A stretch of DNA of 64,000 nucleotides from an uncultured Bacteroidales bacterium (GTDB taxonomy: Bacteria; Bacteroidota; Bacteroidia; Bacteroidales; Paludibacteraceae), in assembly GCA_944321895.1 (NCBI GenBank), contig CALUNA010000008.1, positions 54,055 to 118,054 of the forward strand, read 5' to 3'. The notes beneath the pieces were generated by a model that was given only the letters and a program-made list of their open reading frames with translations, had not been told where the DNA came from and did no database searches. The first letter of the stretch is position 1, and every line of letters starts with the position of its first letter. Made by a program: the position numbers and the translations under genes. Below are positions 35,864 through 46,400 of this stretch, in pieces.

Positions 35864-38251
35864 ATGAAAAACAAGTGCATTTGGATAATGATTCCTTTTC
35901 TTGTTTCCAATCCTATATTCGGGATTGGAAATATTTACATGGATGGTTGGATTGATTTCAACAAAAACGGAGTCAAGGATGTATATGAAGATCCAAATCA
36001 GCCAATAGAGGAACGTGTCAAAGATTTGTTGCAACAAATGAATCTGGATGAAAAGACATGCCAGTTAGCCACCTTGTACGGTTCCGGCAGGGTGCTTGCG
36101 GACAAAGTGCCAAGTGATAACTGGAAACAGGAAATCTGGAAAGATGGCATAGCCAACATAGACGAGCAGGCAAATGGTTTGGGAACTTTTGGCTCGGAAC
36201 TGTCATTTCCTTATGCCGTCAGTGTGAAGAATAGACATGAAATCCAGAAATGGTTTGTAGAAGAGACCCGTCTGGGCATTCCGGTCGATTTTACGAATGA
36301 AGGCATACGCGGCCTTTGTCATGACCGGGCAACCATGTTTCCTGCCCAATGCGGACAAGGCTCTACCTGGAACAGGGAACTGATTCGTGAAATAGCACGG
36401 GTTACAGCCGAAGAAGCCAATGCACTCGGGTATACGAACATCTACTCTCCGATTCTGGATGTAGCCCGTGATCCCCGTTGGGGACGTGTAGTGGAATGTT
36501 ATGGCGAAGACCCGTATCTTGTGGGCGAACTGGGAAAACAAATGATAGAAGGCCTACAAGAACACGGAGTGGTTTCAACGCCCAAACATTTTGCGGTTTA
36601 CAGTATTCCTGTAGGTGGACGTGATGAAGGCACACGTACAGATCCACACGTTGCACCCCGGGAGATGATGACAATTTTTCTGGAACCATTCCGCAAAGCA
36701 TTTTCTGAAGCGGCTGCCATGGGCGTTATGAGCTCCTACAATGATTATGATGGCATACCGGTTTCCGGAAGTCATTATTTTCTGACAGAGATTCTAAGAG
36801 AACAATGGGGATTTGACGGATATGTCGTTTCTGACAGCGAGGCTGTCGAGTTCTTGTATTCCAAACATAGAGTTGCCACTGATTTGCCTGATGCAGCAGC
36901 CCAGGTCGTGAATGCAGGATTGAATGTACGAACAGCCTTCAGCTCGCCGGAAAATTACATTCTGCCACTACGCAAGGCTATTGCAGACGGGAAAATATCC
37001 ATGGAAACATTGGACCTGCGGGTAGCTGATGTATTACGGGTAAAATTCAGACTTGGATTATTTGACAATCCTTACCGCGGTGATACTCTTTCCGCTGAAC
37101 GTATCGTGCACAGCAAAGAACATCAGGCTATAGCCAGGCAGGCTGCTTTGGAATCAATTGTATTGCTGAAGAACGAAGGAAACCTGTTGCCTTTGTCGAA
37201 AGGGCTGAAAAAAGTAGCTGTAATAGGACCAAATGCCCATGAGAAAACAGATTTGATTTGCCGCTATGGTCCTGCCAATGCCCCGATAAAGACAGTTTAC
37301 GAAGGGATAAAAGAAAAACTAGTCCACGCTACCGTAAAATACGCAAAAGGAGCTGATATTATAGACAGTCATTTCCCTGAAAGCGAACTTTACTATGTTC
37401 CCCTTGATGAAAAAGAGCAATCCATGATAGATGAAGCCGTTGCACTTGCATCAGAATCGGATGTGTCCATACTGGTTTTGGGAGGAAATGAAAAAACGGT
37501 ACGAGAAGAATACTCCCGGTCGGATTTGGATTTATGTGGTCGTCAGGAAGAGTTGCTCAGAGCGGTTTGTGCAGTTGGCAAACCTGTTGTCTTGGTACTG
37601 CTTGATGGTCGTGCTGCCACTATTAACTGGGCAGAAAAATATGTTCCAGCCATAGTGCACGGCTGGTTTCCCGGCGAATTTACAGGCGATGCCATCGCAA
37701 GCGTACTCTTCGGAGAATATAATCCTGGCGGTAAACTGCCAGTTACGTTCCCGAAGTCAGTCGGCCAAATTCCATATGCTTTCCCCTTCAAACCAGCAGC
37801 AGACTCCAAGGGGAAGGTTCGGGTAGACGGTGCATTGTATCCATTCGGTTACGGATTGAGCTATACGACTTTCGCATACAACGACTTGAAAATGGACCAC
37901 GACACAATAAACATGCATGACAGCATAGCACTTTGCTGCGTGGTAAAGAATACCGGAAACCTTGCCGGCGATGAAATCGTTCAGCTTTATCTTCGTGATG
38001 AAGTGAGCTCTGTCATAACTTACGACAAAGTATTGCGTGGATTTGAGCGTGTTCATCTTGAACCGGGCGAAGAAAAATTGGTGGAATTTGTGTTGACACC
38101 GCAGGATATGGGATTATATAACCGGGAAAATCATTTTGTGGTGGAACCGGGAATTTTCTCGGTAATGATTGGAAGTTCGTCTGCCGATATCCGGCTGACA
38201 GGCAACTTTTATGTGTGTCCTGAACAGGGTATGCAGCATAAGGGAGAATAA
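35864..38251 (+). CDS. GH3 family beta-glucosidase/xylosidase
   Basis: A 795-residue secreted exo-beta-glycosidase of family GH3. A signal peptide (about 1-20) is followed by the N-terminal TIM barrel (DPRWGRVVECYGEDPYLVGE, nucleophile Asp in GYVVSDSEAVE), the alpha/beta sandwich domain (VLVLLDGRAATINWAE, PGEFTGDAIASVLFGEYNPG) and a C-terminal fibronectin III-like domain (from YPFGYGLSYTTFAYNDL). The nucleophile is in SDS rather than the commoner SDW, as in several Bacteroides paralogs. Beta-glucosidase is most likely given the cello-oligosaccharide context. Confidence 0.93.
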   Translation: MKNKCIWIMIPFLVSNPIFGIGNIYMDGWIDFNKNGVKDVYEDPNQPIEERVKDLLQQMNLDEKTCQLATLYGSGRVLADKVPSDNWKQEIWKDGIANIDEQANGLGTFGSELSFPYAVSVKNRHEIQKWFVEETRLGIPVDFTNEGIRGLCHDRATMFPAQCGQGSTWNRELIREIARVTAEEANALGYTNIYSPILDVARDPRWGRVVECYGEDPYLVGELGKQMIEGLQEHGVVSTPKHFAVYSIPVGGRDEGTRTDPHVAPREMMTIFLEPFRKAFSEAAAMGVMSSYNDYDGIPVSGSHYFLTEILREQWGFDGYVVSDSEAVEFLYSKHRVATDLPDAAAQVVNAGLNVRTAFSSPENYILPLRKAIADGKISMETLDLRVADVLRVKFRLGLFDNPYRGDTLSAERIVHSKEHQAIARQAALESIVLLKNEGNLLPLSKGLKKVAVIGPNAHEKTDLICRYGPANAPIKTVYEGIKEKLVHATVKYAKGADIIDSHFPESELYYVPLDEKEQSMIDEAVALASESDVSILVLGGNEKTVREEYSRSDLDLCGRQEELLRAVCAVGKPVVLVLLDGRAATINWAEKYVPAIVHGWFPGEFTGDAIASVLFGEYNPGGKLPVTFPKSVGQIPYAFPFKPAADSKGKVRVDGALYPFGYGLSYTTFAYNDLKMDHDTINMHDSIALCCVVKNTGNLAGDEIVQLYLRDEVSSVITYDKVLRGFERVHLEPGEEKLVEFVLTPQDMGLYNRENHFVVEPGIFSVMIGSSSADIRLTGNFYVCPEQGMQHKGE

Positions 38252-38274
38252 TCTAACATTATAATACTTGATAT

Positions 38275-39981
38275 ATGAAAAAACATGTTTATTACTGTTG
38301 GCTATTGTGTATGGCCATCTTTTTACCATCTTGCCAGAACAGTTTGAAAGATGACATTGAAGAATTGAGGCAGGAACTGGACGTGCAACGCAAACTGATT
38401 GAGGCATTGCAGTGTGGTTCTACGATAACGGGCATCACATATACGGATGATGGTTACGTGATAGTCTTCTCCAATAACAGTTGGCTTGTATTTGACGAGG
38501 CGACACCGATTGTTTCCCGTTCGGAAAACGGAACATGGCTTCTCAACGGAAAAGAAACCGGAATACCTGTTGATGATACGCAAAACATACCGGAGATTGT
38601 CATTGGGGAAAACGGCAACTGGTTCATAAACGGTTCAGACACAAAAATACAAGCAAGCATACAGGAATCATGCGTTAACAGTGTCGTTTCAGATGGAGAA
38701 AACCTTATCTTTACATTTACCGATGGAACTACTGTCAGTTTAAAGCTGGAATCCGGACAAAGCGAAACTACAAATGATATTTGTTTGCCAAAGTATTTAT
38801 ATATGCTATCGGATACACGGAATGATATCTATGTAGAACCATTTATCAGACGTTGGCGCCCCTCCATCGAGTTCGTTCGTTTTACGAGCGGAACTCCTTT
38901 TTTGGAACAATCTGAACGTTATGTATACATTGATAAACCTAAAGCATGGCAAACAATTACAGCAACCCTGTATAATCAGGAACTGGAGAAACTCAAGTCA
39001 TTGACCTCTATCGTACGTCTTGGAGAAAAAAGTGTTGGTGACAAAGAAGTGTATGTGCAAATAATTGGCGACAGCTATGTACAGGGTGCTTTCTTTAAGG
39101 ATGCTTTGCTGACAAAAGGCTATGTCCCCAACATTAAAATGGTTGGTCTGCGAAAAGTGGAAGGAGAAGTCGGACAGTATGACGAAGGCCGTGGAGGCGA
39201 CCGGTTGCAGGATTATTTCTCGGTACACACTGCACCAACAAAAGCATACCAAGGATTCATGCATCCGGATGGAGATTATCGTTATTATGGTGCCACCGCT
39301 TTTTGGATAAATTGTCATAAGGTTATGAATGGAGATACCGGACTTGCATATACCTGTGGACGTTTTGATGATTTTGCCATTCGCTTCGATGCAGAAACCG
39401 GATTTTTGTTGCAACCCCAAAAAGGTGATGTCCAATATGACAACAATCAGAACTCATTTGTCCTGTACGATGGGGAGGAATGGGTTTTGGTAAACAAGGA
39501 TGACTTTTCCTGGAGTTTCAATTATACCAAATATCTTGAGGCCTGGAATTTGCCTAAGCCCCAGTTCGTCGGAGAGATGTTGGGCCTGAACGACTTCCGG
39601 GAACTTCCAGATGCCGATTTCACAACTTGGAACCAACAGATAGAAACAATGAAAAACTCATATCTGGAAGCTGTGCCAGACGGGAAATTCATGATTCTGA
39701 TACCATGCAGCACATGTGGCAGTATGAACAATGACAGCGGCACTTTCACATTGCTCCAAAATGCAGCCATGTGGAGACTCCGGAAAAATATCATTGATAC
39801 TTTTGACAACCGCGAGTCGGAAGGATATTATCTGGTAGATGTAGGTATTACCATTGACAGCGAAAACGGATACAACAAAAACGAAAATGGTGTGCAGACA
39901 GGCAATCCGCATCCCTATCCAAATTATCCGACAATGGGAATTCCGATTGCCGCATTCATTCAATATCATCGTGAGAAATAA
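38275..39981 (+). CDS. SGNH-hydrolase (putative carbohydrate esterase) with DUF4988-like N-terminus
   Basis: A 568-residue lipoprotein (LPSC lipobox about residue 20). It begins with a short coiled coil and repeated beta-strands (DDIEELRQELDVQRKLIEAL, then GTWLLNGKETG and GNWFINGSDTK), a DUF4988-like surface-anchor region. The C-terminal half (about 255-568) is an SGNH hydrolase: block I GDSYVQG, block II-like GRGGDRLQDYF, block III LGLND, and a C-terminal NPHPYPNYPTMG carrying the His. Sugar O-deacetylation is the usual role of such enzymes in glycan loci; this is inference. It lies 23 bp after GH3. Confidence 0.82.
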   Translation: MKKHVYYCWLLCMAIFLPSCQNSLKDDIEELRQELDVQRKLIEALQCGSTITGITYTDDGYVIVFSNNSWLVFDEATPIVSRSENGTWLLNGKETGIPVDDTQNIPEIVIGENGNWFINGSDTKIQASIQESCVNSVVSDGENLIFTFTDGTTVSLKLESGQSETTNDICLPKYLYMLSDTRNDIYVEPFIRRWRPSIEFVRFTSGTPFLEQSERYVYIDKPKAWQTITATLYNQELEKLKSLTSIVRLGEKSVGDKEVYVQIIGDSYVQGAFFKDALLTKGYVPNIKMVGLRKVEGEVGQYDEGRGGDRLQDYFSVHTAPTKAYQGFMHPDGDYRYYGATAFWINCHKVMNGDTGLAYTCGRFDDFAIRFDAETGFLLQPQKGDVQYDNNQNSFVLYDGEEWVLVNKDDFSWSFNYTKYLEAWNLPKPQFVGEMLGLNDFRELPDADFTTWNQQIETMKNSYLEAVPDGKFMILIPCSTCGSMNNDSGTFTLLQNAAMWRLRKNIIDTFDNRESEGYYLVDVGITIDSENGYNKNENGVQTGNPHPYPNYPTMGIPIAAFIQYHREK

Positions 39982-40011
39982 TCCACTAACAGGAAAATAA
40001 ATATTTTTGCC

Positions 40012-42249
40012 ATGAAAAAGAAAATTCGATTATTGTGCATTTCGACAATGCTTGCTTTCAATGCCGGATTCTCTGCTACGGCTACTGAGAACTGGAATAT
40101 CCTGAATAAGTCAATGGAGTCCTGGAACCAAGCCGGAGAAACCGAACAGGAAGCAGCCTGGAAGTGCTCTAAAACTTACTTAAGTGCAGGACAAGCTGAC
40201 GGTTATGTGCATATTCAGAAATTGTCCGGTGCTGATGGCTTCTTAACCCCGGAAAGTTATCCGGCAACGAATAAGGCCAATGATTATACGATAGACATCA
40301 AGGCAAAACTGAATCCGATTACGCTCGAAAATACGGAGACAGTGTTCGAAGCCAATCAGATAACAATATGTTTCGGCGGGAAAAAACTGAAAGTGTATCT
40401 TAAATATGGCGATGCTGAAAACGGATATTTATGTTTTACGCCAGCTTGGCAGCACGATACTGATGAAAAATATCTGCTAAACACATCGGAATGGCATGTC
40501 TACCGCTTTGTTTATCATGCGGCAGATTATACATATGATGTTTATGTCGATAATATGGAGGAACCTTTCGTATCAGGTGTGAAGACCCATTATGATGGTT
40601 CGAACAATTATTTCCGTATCGGTGCCGACAAAAATCAGTATTGCGATATGGATATAGCTTATGTCAAATGCGGAACCGGGAATTTCTCACTGACGCCTCA
40701 AGTCCGTACGCTTTCATTGAATTCAGACTGTCATATAGTCGGCAATTCACATACCGTACAAGTAACACTGGAAACAGACTCGGTTACGGATGGTACTCCA
40801 ATTTATGTTTCTGTCTATGATAGTTTAGGACAATCCTGGATGGAGCCAGATACATTCACCATTGCAAACAATAAAGCAATAGGCTCACTGAACATTCCTG
40901 CAGAATTGCCGAAAGGTATTTACGAAATCAGGGCATACGCCGATATGGCGGAAGACGAGACAATAAAATCTCAGTCGGAACCATATTATGTGGTAGGACC
41001 ATCACCCATTGAAACAGGATTGCTACCGGTAGTTGAACCCGTCGGATTTATCATCGATACAGAGGATTATCTTATTCCATCGCCAACCAATGAGTATATT
41101 TTTCCGGTTGTGGTGGATGCATATGAACACGTGGATGAAACAGGTTGTTTTAAGGATGGCACTAAGCCGGTTGACCGCTATTACTGGTATCATACCCCGC
41201 ATAATGATCCGGGTGGCATGTATCTTTATACGGGACCAACCCTGGATGGCCCGTGGACAGAACAGGGCATAAGGATGAGCAATGATTGGATAAAGGAACA
41301 GGGAGTAAGCACATCGCATATCTCATCGTGCCATATCATTTGGAATGATGTTTACGGCAAATACTTCATGTATTTCCATGGGGACAACAACCGGACAAAT
41401 TATGCGACAAGCAACAATCTATGGGCTTGGGAATATGGAGACAAGGTTGTGCAATATGATGATTTCAGTTTCAGCTCACGAGAGGCCAGTTATGCAAAAG
41501 TTTTTGAATATGAAGTGCCTGGCTATGACAACAGGTATGTCATGCTTTTGATGATTAATGAAAATAACAAGCGGACAATTTATTGGGCACACTCCAAAGA
41601 TGGCATAGACTGGAAAGCTATCAGAAAACCGTTGGTTAGACCATTAACCGCATGCAAGACAATTCCAGGAACAACAACAAAACCCAATTATGCAAATAAT
41701 GTCAGTGGCCCCTTCCTGATGGTTGTTGATAACCGGTGTTTTGTACTGTTCCACAGCAGTGCGGGCAATATCTCTGTGGCTGAGGTTGGACAGAATTTTG
41801 ACATGGAAGTGCATTGGGGAACATACCTGAATTACAAAGATGTCACAATTATGGATAATGGCGATGGTTCCATGTCTGCAGTTTCCCGCGTCGCATCGCC
41901 GTTTTTCATTCAGGATGACGCAGGTTGCTGGTACCTGTTCTTTGAGGCAGGACACCGTTTGGGAGCAAATACGGCTTATGCAAAAGAAGATTCCCACACG
42001 ACGACAGCAATAACTTCGATGGCCGATGGAGGCATGCCTGTTTCCGTAATGAGAAACAGTATTGGACAAACTGTCATACGGAACAATACGGGTACAGAAT
42101 GTTCATATGTGCTGTATGGCGTGACAGGTATATGCATACGGAAAGGAAAACTGGCAACAGGGACAAATACGCTTGACTTGCCAGGCAAGGGTATGTATGT
42201 GATTCGTATATGTGGCGATGGCATGAGCTGCAGTCTGAAAATAATATAA
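40012..42249 (+). CDS. Five-bladed-propeller (GH43-like) protein with LamG-like and sorting domains
   Basis: A 745-residue secreted protein. After a signal peptide (about 1-25) comes a concanavalin-like beta-sandwich (about 30-230, with a metal/sugar-binding style YDVYVDNMEEPF strand), then a short beta-sandwich (about 240-330), a beta-propeller of the GH43/GH32-like type (about 345-680, with repeated YFMYFHGDNN, YWAHSKDGIDWKAI and WYLFFEAGHR strands) and a type IX-like sorting tail (about 690-745, GMYVIRICGDGMSCSLKII). I cannot place the catalytic acids, so enzyme activity is probable but not proven. It is the last gene of the operon. Confidence 0.7.
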   Translation: MKKKIRLLCISTMLAFNAGFSATATENWNILNKSMESWNQAGETEQEAAWKCSKTYLSAGQADGYVHIQKLSGADGFLTPESYPATNKANDYTIDIKAKLNPITLENTETVFEANQITICFGGKKLKVYLKYGDAENGYLCFTPAWQHDTDEKYLLNTSEWHVYRFVYHAADYTYDVYVDNMEEPFVSGVKTHYDGSNNYFRIGADKNQYCDMDIAYVKCGTGNFSLTPQVRTLSLNSDCHIVGNSHTVQVTLETDSVTDGTPIYVSVYDSLGQSWMEPDTFTIANNKAIGSLNIPAELPKGIYEIRAYADMAEDETIKSQSEPYYVVGPSPIETGLLPVVEPVGFIIDTEDYLIPSPTNEYIFPVVVDAYEHVDETGCFKDGTKPVDRYYWYHTPHNDPGGMYLYTGPTLDGPWTEQGIRMSNDWIKEQGVSTSHISSCHIIWNDVYGKYFMYFHGDNNRTNYATSNNLWAWEYGDKVVQYDDFSFSSREASYAKVFEYEVPGYDNRYVMLLMINENNKRTIYWAHSKDGIDWKAIRKPLVRPLTACKTIPGTTTKPNYANNVSGPFLMVVDNRCFVLFHSSAGNISVAEVGQNFDMEVHWGTYLNYKDVTIMDNGDGSMSAVSRVASPFFIQDDAGCWYLFFEAGHRLGANTAYAKEDSHTTTAITSMADGGMPVSVMRNSIGQTVIRNNTGTECSYVLYGVTGICIRKGKLATGTNTLDLPGKGMYVIRICGDGMSCSLKII

Positions 42250-42308
42250 TGACTCCGAGGGCATTCTTGTCGCTTCAGCATCAGGGAGTCAATACTTGCG
42301 CTTTTATG

Positions 42309-42336
42309 ACAGTTCCGGTCTTGTGACCGGAACTGT
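42309..42336 (+). terminator. Strong terminator of the PUL plus-strand operon
   Basis: Perfect 12-bp stem ACAGTTCCGGTC / GACCGGAACTGT with a TTGT loop, followed by TTGTTTG, 60 bp after the last PUL stop. It also separates the DUF308 gene. Confidence 0.8.
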
Positions 42337-42434
42337 TTGTTTGCTGCAAACGGGGCTGAAAAATAAAATTGCCTTTTTTGTGCGAGAATCCGCGGTAATC
42401 CTGTATATTCGCGCTGTGTTATTGGACTAAAAAA

Positions 42435-43019
42435 ATGTTTATGAAAAATTTGAATTATTCATTGTTGCGCATTGTTTGCGCATTGGTAGTCGGACTGATA
42501 TTGGTGCTGTTTACCGATCGTGCGGGAGAATATCTGGTGATAACATTGGGTGTTGTCTTTGTTGTACCTGCTTTGGCCGGGATTATCACTTATTTTGTAC
42601 AGCGCCACAAAGGCAACATGTATTTTCCGCTTGAAGGTGTTGGAAGCCTGCTTTTTGGCTTGTGGCTGATTGTCATGCCTGATTTTTTTGCCAATTTACT
42701 GACCATTGCATTGGGTATTGTGCTTATGTTGGGCGGTATTCAGCAGATTGTATCGTTGCTTTATCTTGGACGCTCCATGAAAGTGTCCATTGGTTTTTAC
42801 ATTGTTCCAGCATTGATTCTGATAGCGGGCATAGTAGCGGTGTTCAGCCCGAAGGACATGCGCTTTATTGTGTTTATGATTCTGGGAATCAGCAGTCTGG
42901 TCTATGCTTTTTCGGAGATGGTTACCTGGTTCGTATTCAAGCGGCGCATGAAAGATGTCACGCGGCATGCAAGGAAGTATGTGGATGTGGAGGATGCGGA
43001 AATTGTAGATGAAGAATGA
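42435..43019 (+). CDS. DUF308 (HdeD-like) membrane protein
   Basis: A 194-residue protein with six predicted transmembrane helices arranged as three hairpins (LRIVCALVVGLILVLFTDR, LLFGLWLIVMPDFF, VPALILIAGIVAVFSPKDM) and an acidic C-terminal tail (VDVEDAEIVDEE). This is the pattern of DUF308/HdeD proteins, linked to acid stress in enterobacteria; the role in Bacteroidetes is unknown. It is monocistronic, flanked by terminators at 42309 and 43058. A second in-frame ATG six bases downstream is equally possible. Confidence 0.82.
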   Translation: MFMKNLNYSLLRIVCALVVGLILVLFTDRAGEYLVITLGVVFVVPALAGIITYFVQRHKGNMYFPLEGVGSLLFGLWLIVMPDFFANLLTIALGIVLMLGGIQQIVSLLYLGRSMKVSIGFYIVPALILIAGIVAVFSPKDMRFIVFMILGISSLVYAFSEMVTWFVFKRRMKDVTRHARKYVDVEDAEIVDEE

Positions 43020-43057
43020 CTTTTCCGGATGACCTGGGTCGCTTCCGGCAATAATAC

Positions 43058-43106
43058 AAAAAACAGGCTGCCAACCCAACAGGAGTGGGGAAGTAGCCTG
43101 TTTTTT
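43058..43106. terminator. Bidirectional terminator
   Basis: AAAAAACAGGCT pairs with AGCCTGTTTTTT. With T-runs on both strands, it ends both the DUF308 gene (plus) and the efflux operon (minus), whose last stop is at 43128. Confidence 0.82.
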
Positions 43107-43127
43107 ATTTATGGCCCGGTCTGGAGT

Positions 43128-43421
43128 CTATATGGTTTTTTCCACATTCCAGACAAAAGCCCTGACACCGATTTCCTTGTTGCGGCAATCAAGTTTGTGT
43201 ATGGTATGCAACAAACTATCCACCTGGTCATCGTCTACGACAGTGATGATGGCGGAATTCATCTCCGGCCATGTGTGAGTGCCCCGGCGGGGCTCGCCGC
43301 CGTTGGTGCCGCGTCCCTGCACTTGTTCAAAAAAAGTGAATCCGCTTATCTTGAGCTGATTGAACATGTATTCTACACGTTCGGTGTTGGCTTGGTTGAA
43401 TATGATAAATACAGCTTTCAT
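43128..43421 (-). CDS. PII-like protein at the end of an RND efflux operon
   Basis: A 97-residue protein of the PII-like (GlnB/CutA-like ferredoxin) fold: MKAVFIIFNQANTERVE at strand one, a glycine-rich loop GRGTNGGEPRRGTHTW in the T-loop region, and SAIITVVDDDQVDSLLHTI in the second half. PII proteins bind nucleotides and regulate transporters; here the partner would be the RND pump whose gene ends 30 bp upstream. No uridylylation Tyr is evident. I have seen this small gene follow RND pumps in other Bacteroidetes, but its function is not established. Confidence 0.75.
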   Translation of the reverse strand: MKAVFIIFNQANTERVEYMFNQLKISGFTFFEQVQGRGTNGGEPRRGTHTWPEMNSAIITVVDDDQVDSLLHTIHKLDCRNKEIGVRAFVWNVEKTI

Positions 43422-43451
43422 TGTTCCAAACAGTTTGTTCCTATCAGTTGT

Positions 43452-46400
43452 TTACGATTTTCCGTTTTCTTTTTCATCATCGGGTTCCAGTTGCATGAAT
43501 ATGTATTCCTTTTGTTCTTTGAGCGCTTTGTCGCGTTCTCCATGGCGTGACATGATGGCATAGAGCACCGGAACGATAATCAAGGTTACCATAGTGGACA
43601 CGAGTGCACCGCCTATGACAACAATACCCATTGGAACCCACATCTCAGAGCCTTCACTGGTACTCAGAGCCATGGGCACCATGCCCAATATGGTTGTCAG
43701 GGCCGTCATCAGCACCGGACGCAGACGTGATGCGCCAGACAAAGCGATAGCTTCGTTCAACTCATAGCCGCGGTCGCGCATCAGGTTAATGTAATCCACC
43801 AATACGATACCGTTTTTCACCACGATGCCGACCAGCAAGATGACGCCCAATGCGCCAATCATGTCCAATGATGTGTCGGTTATCAGCAACGCCAGAATTA
43901 CGCCGGTGATGGCAAAAGGCACGGCCATCATGATAATGAACGGCTTGGAGAACGATTCAAACTGCGAGGCCATCACAATGTACACCAGTAGCAGAATCAA
44001 AGCCAGTAACATGCCCATGTCACCGAATGTTTCCTGTTGGTCCTCATAATCTCCAGCCAGGGTGACATTGATTCCTTGAGGTATGTTTATGTCATTCAGC
44101 ATGTGCTGTATGGATATGGCCAGTTCACCGAGTGAGGTGCCTACCGGTGTCACCTTGACTGTTACGATACGTTGGCGGCTTTTGCGCTCAATGGTAGGCG
44201 GACACCAGTATTCTTCAATTCGTGCCAGTTCCTTCAGCTTGACCATTTGTCCGGTTGCGGACGGCATGACCAGTTCTTCCAGACCGGTAATGCTGTTCCG
44301 GAAATCTTCCTGCAGCCGTATGACAATGTCATATTCCTCGCCGTCTTCTTTCAGGTAGCCGGCAGTCATGCCGTTCACGCGGTTCCGCACGTATGTCGAT
44401 ACGGTGGCTTCGGTCAGGCCGTGGCGTGCCAGTTTTTCCTTGTCGAAAATGATTTGCAGCTCGGCGCGGTCTTCTTCACGTGTAATGTCAATGTCGCGTG
44501 CTCCTGGAACATCTTTCAGTTTCTGCGATATTTCTTCTGCCAGCAAGTTGGTGGTAACGAAGTCGTAGCCGTAAATTTCTATGTCGACGGTGGATGAGCT
44601 TGCACCACCCATGCCACTTGCCGTGCTAACCTGATAGGTGATTACTTCCGGCATGGTGGCCAGATCCTGACGTATCGCTTCCGCTATTTCAAATATGCTG
44701 CGTTCGCGTTCATATTTTTTCAGGCAGCGTACCGTCATGGAAATCTTGTTGTTGTTGGTCGTTGAGAACATGGCCGAAATGCCGGCATCATCGTTGGTCC
44801 CTGCTGATGTGGAAATCAGCTGGATTTCAGGCGCGATAACCATCATGCGCTTTTCTATTTCGCGTGCAGTCCGCATGGTTTCTTCTATGCGGGTGCCTCG
44901 TTGCAGCTCTATGGTTATGCTCATTCGGCCGTTGTCTTGCTGCGGCATAAAGTCGGTGCCTATGAGTCCGAGAAACAAGGGTGTCAGCGAGCCTGCAAAA
45001 ATCAGAATGACGGTAACCAGTGTGATGGCTTTATGTTTTAGGCACGTACGCAACGCATTGGCGTACCAGTTATCCACCTTGTTCAGGAAACCGACCACAT
45101 AACGTTGATACCAGTCTACTTTGGGCTTTTCCTCAACCAGGTTACCGTGCTCATCTACCGATACCTTGACCGATTTCAGCAACTTGGAACAGAGCATGGG
45201 TGTCAGTGAAATGGCTATGGTCGTGGAGGTGCAGACCACAATGGTTACAATCCACCCTAATTCTTTGAACATGATACCGGCTTGTCCGCTCAGCATGGTC
45301 AGTGGCATGAATACGGCTACGATAACCAATGTGGTGGCTATGACGGACACCCACACTTCGTTGGTGGCATATATGGCAGCCTCGCGCGGGCGTGAACCGC
45401 GTTCAATGTGTTTGGTGATATTTTCCAATACCACAATGGCATCATCCACAACCATGCCGATTGCAACCGTAAGCGAACAGAGCGAGATGATGTTCAACGA
45501 ACTGTCGGTCAAGGCCAGATATACGAATGCCGTGAGCAGCGATATCGGGATAGTCAGTCCGATGATAATCGTTGCGCGCCATTTGCCGAGGAAAAACAGC
45601 ACAACCAATACTACAAACAGCAGTGCATAGAAAATAGATTCCACCAAACCGTTGATGGCGTTGGTTATTTCTTCCGATGAATCATAAATCAGCTGGATAT
45701 TGATGTCAGGGGGCAACTGTTGTTTGATACGTTCCATTTGTTTGCGCACGTCGTTGGCAATCTGCACGGTGTTGGCTCCCGACTGTTTCATGACAATCAG
45801 ACGCACACCGTCCTGGCCGTTGATTTTTTCATCAAGCGAAATATCCTTGATGGTATCGCGTACGGTGGCCAGGTCGCGTACGTAAACTTGCCGGCCGTCG
45901 CTCGATGTGGCTACCACAATGTCATTGATTTCGGAACTTTCCACATATTCGCCCTGCACACGCAACTGGTATTGTTCCTTGCCCATTTTCACCGAGCCGG
46001 AGGCCAGGTTCAGGTTGTTCGAGCCGATGGCATTGCCTACTGTTTCGAGACTCAGATTATAGGCTTCCAGCTTTTTGGGATCAAGGTCTATGTAGATATA
46101 GCGTTCCGGTGCGCCGGACAAGGACAGGTTTCCGATTCCGTCAATCCGGTTCAATACATTGATGACGTTGTCATCCAGAATCTTTTCCAGTCCGGGATAG
46201 CTCTCTTCGGCTGTGAATGCATATTGCATGATAGGCATCATGCTCGTGTTGAACTTGAATATCAGCGGTTTTGAACATCCGTCCGGCAGATCATCGGTTA
46301 CCATGTCGATGGAGGAACGTATGTCGTTGGTGGCCTCATCCAGGTCGGTTCCCCACTCGAACTCGAGTGTTACCAGCGATATGTTGTCTTTGGATGTGGA

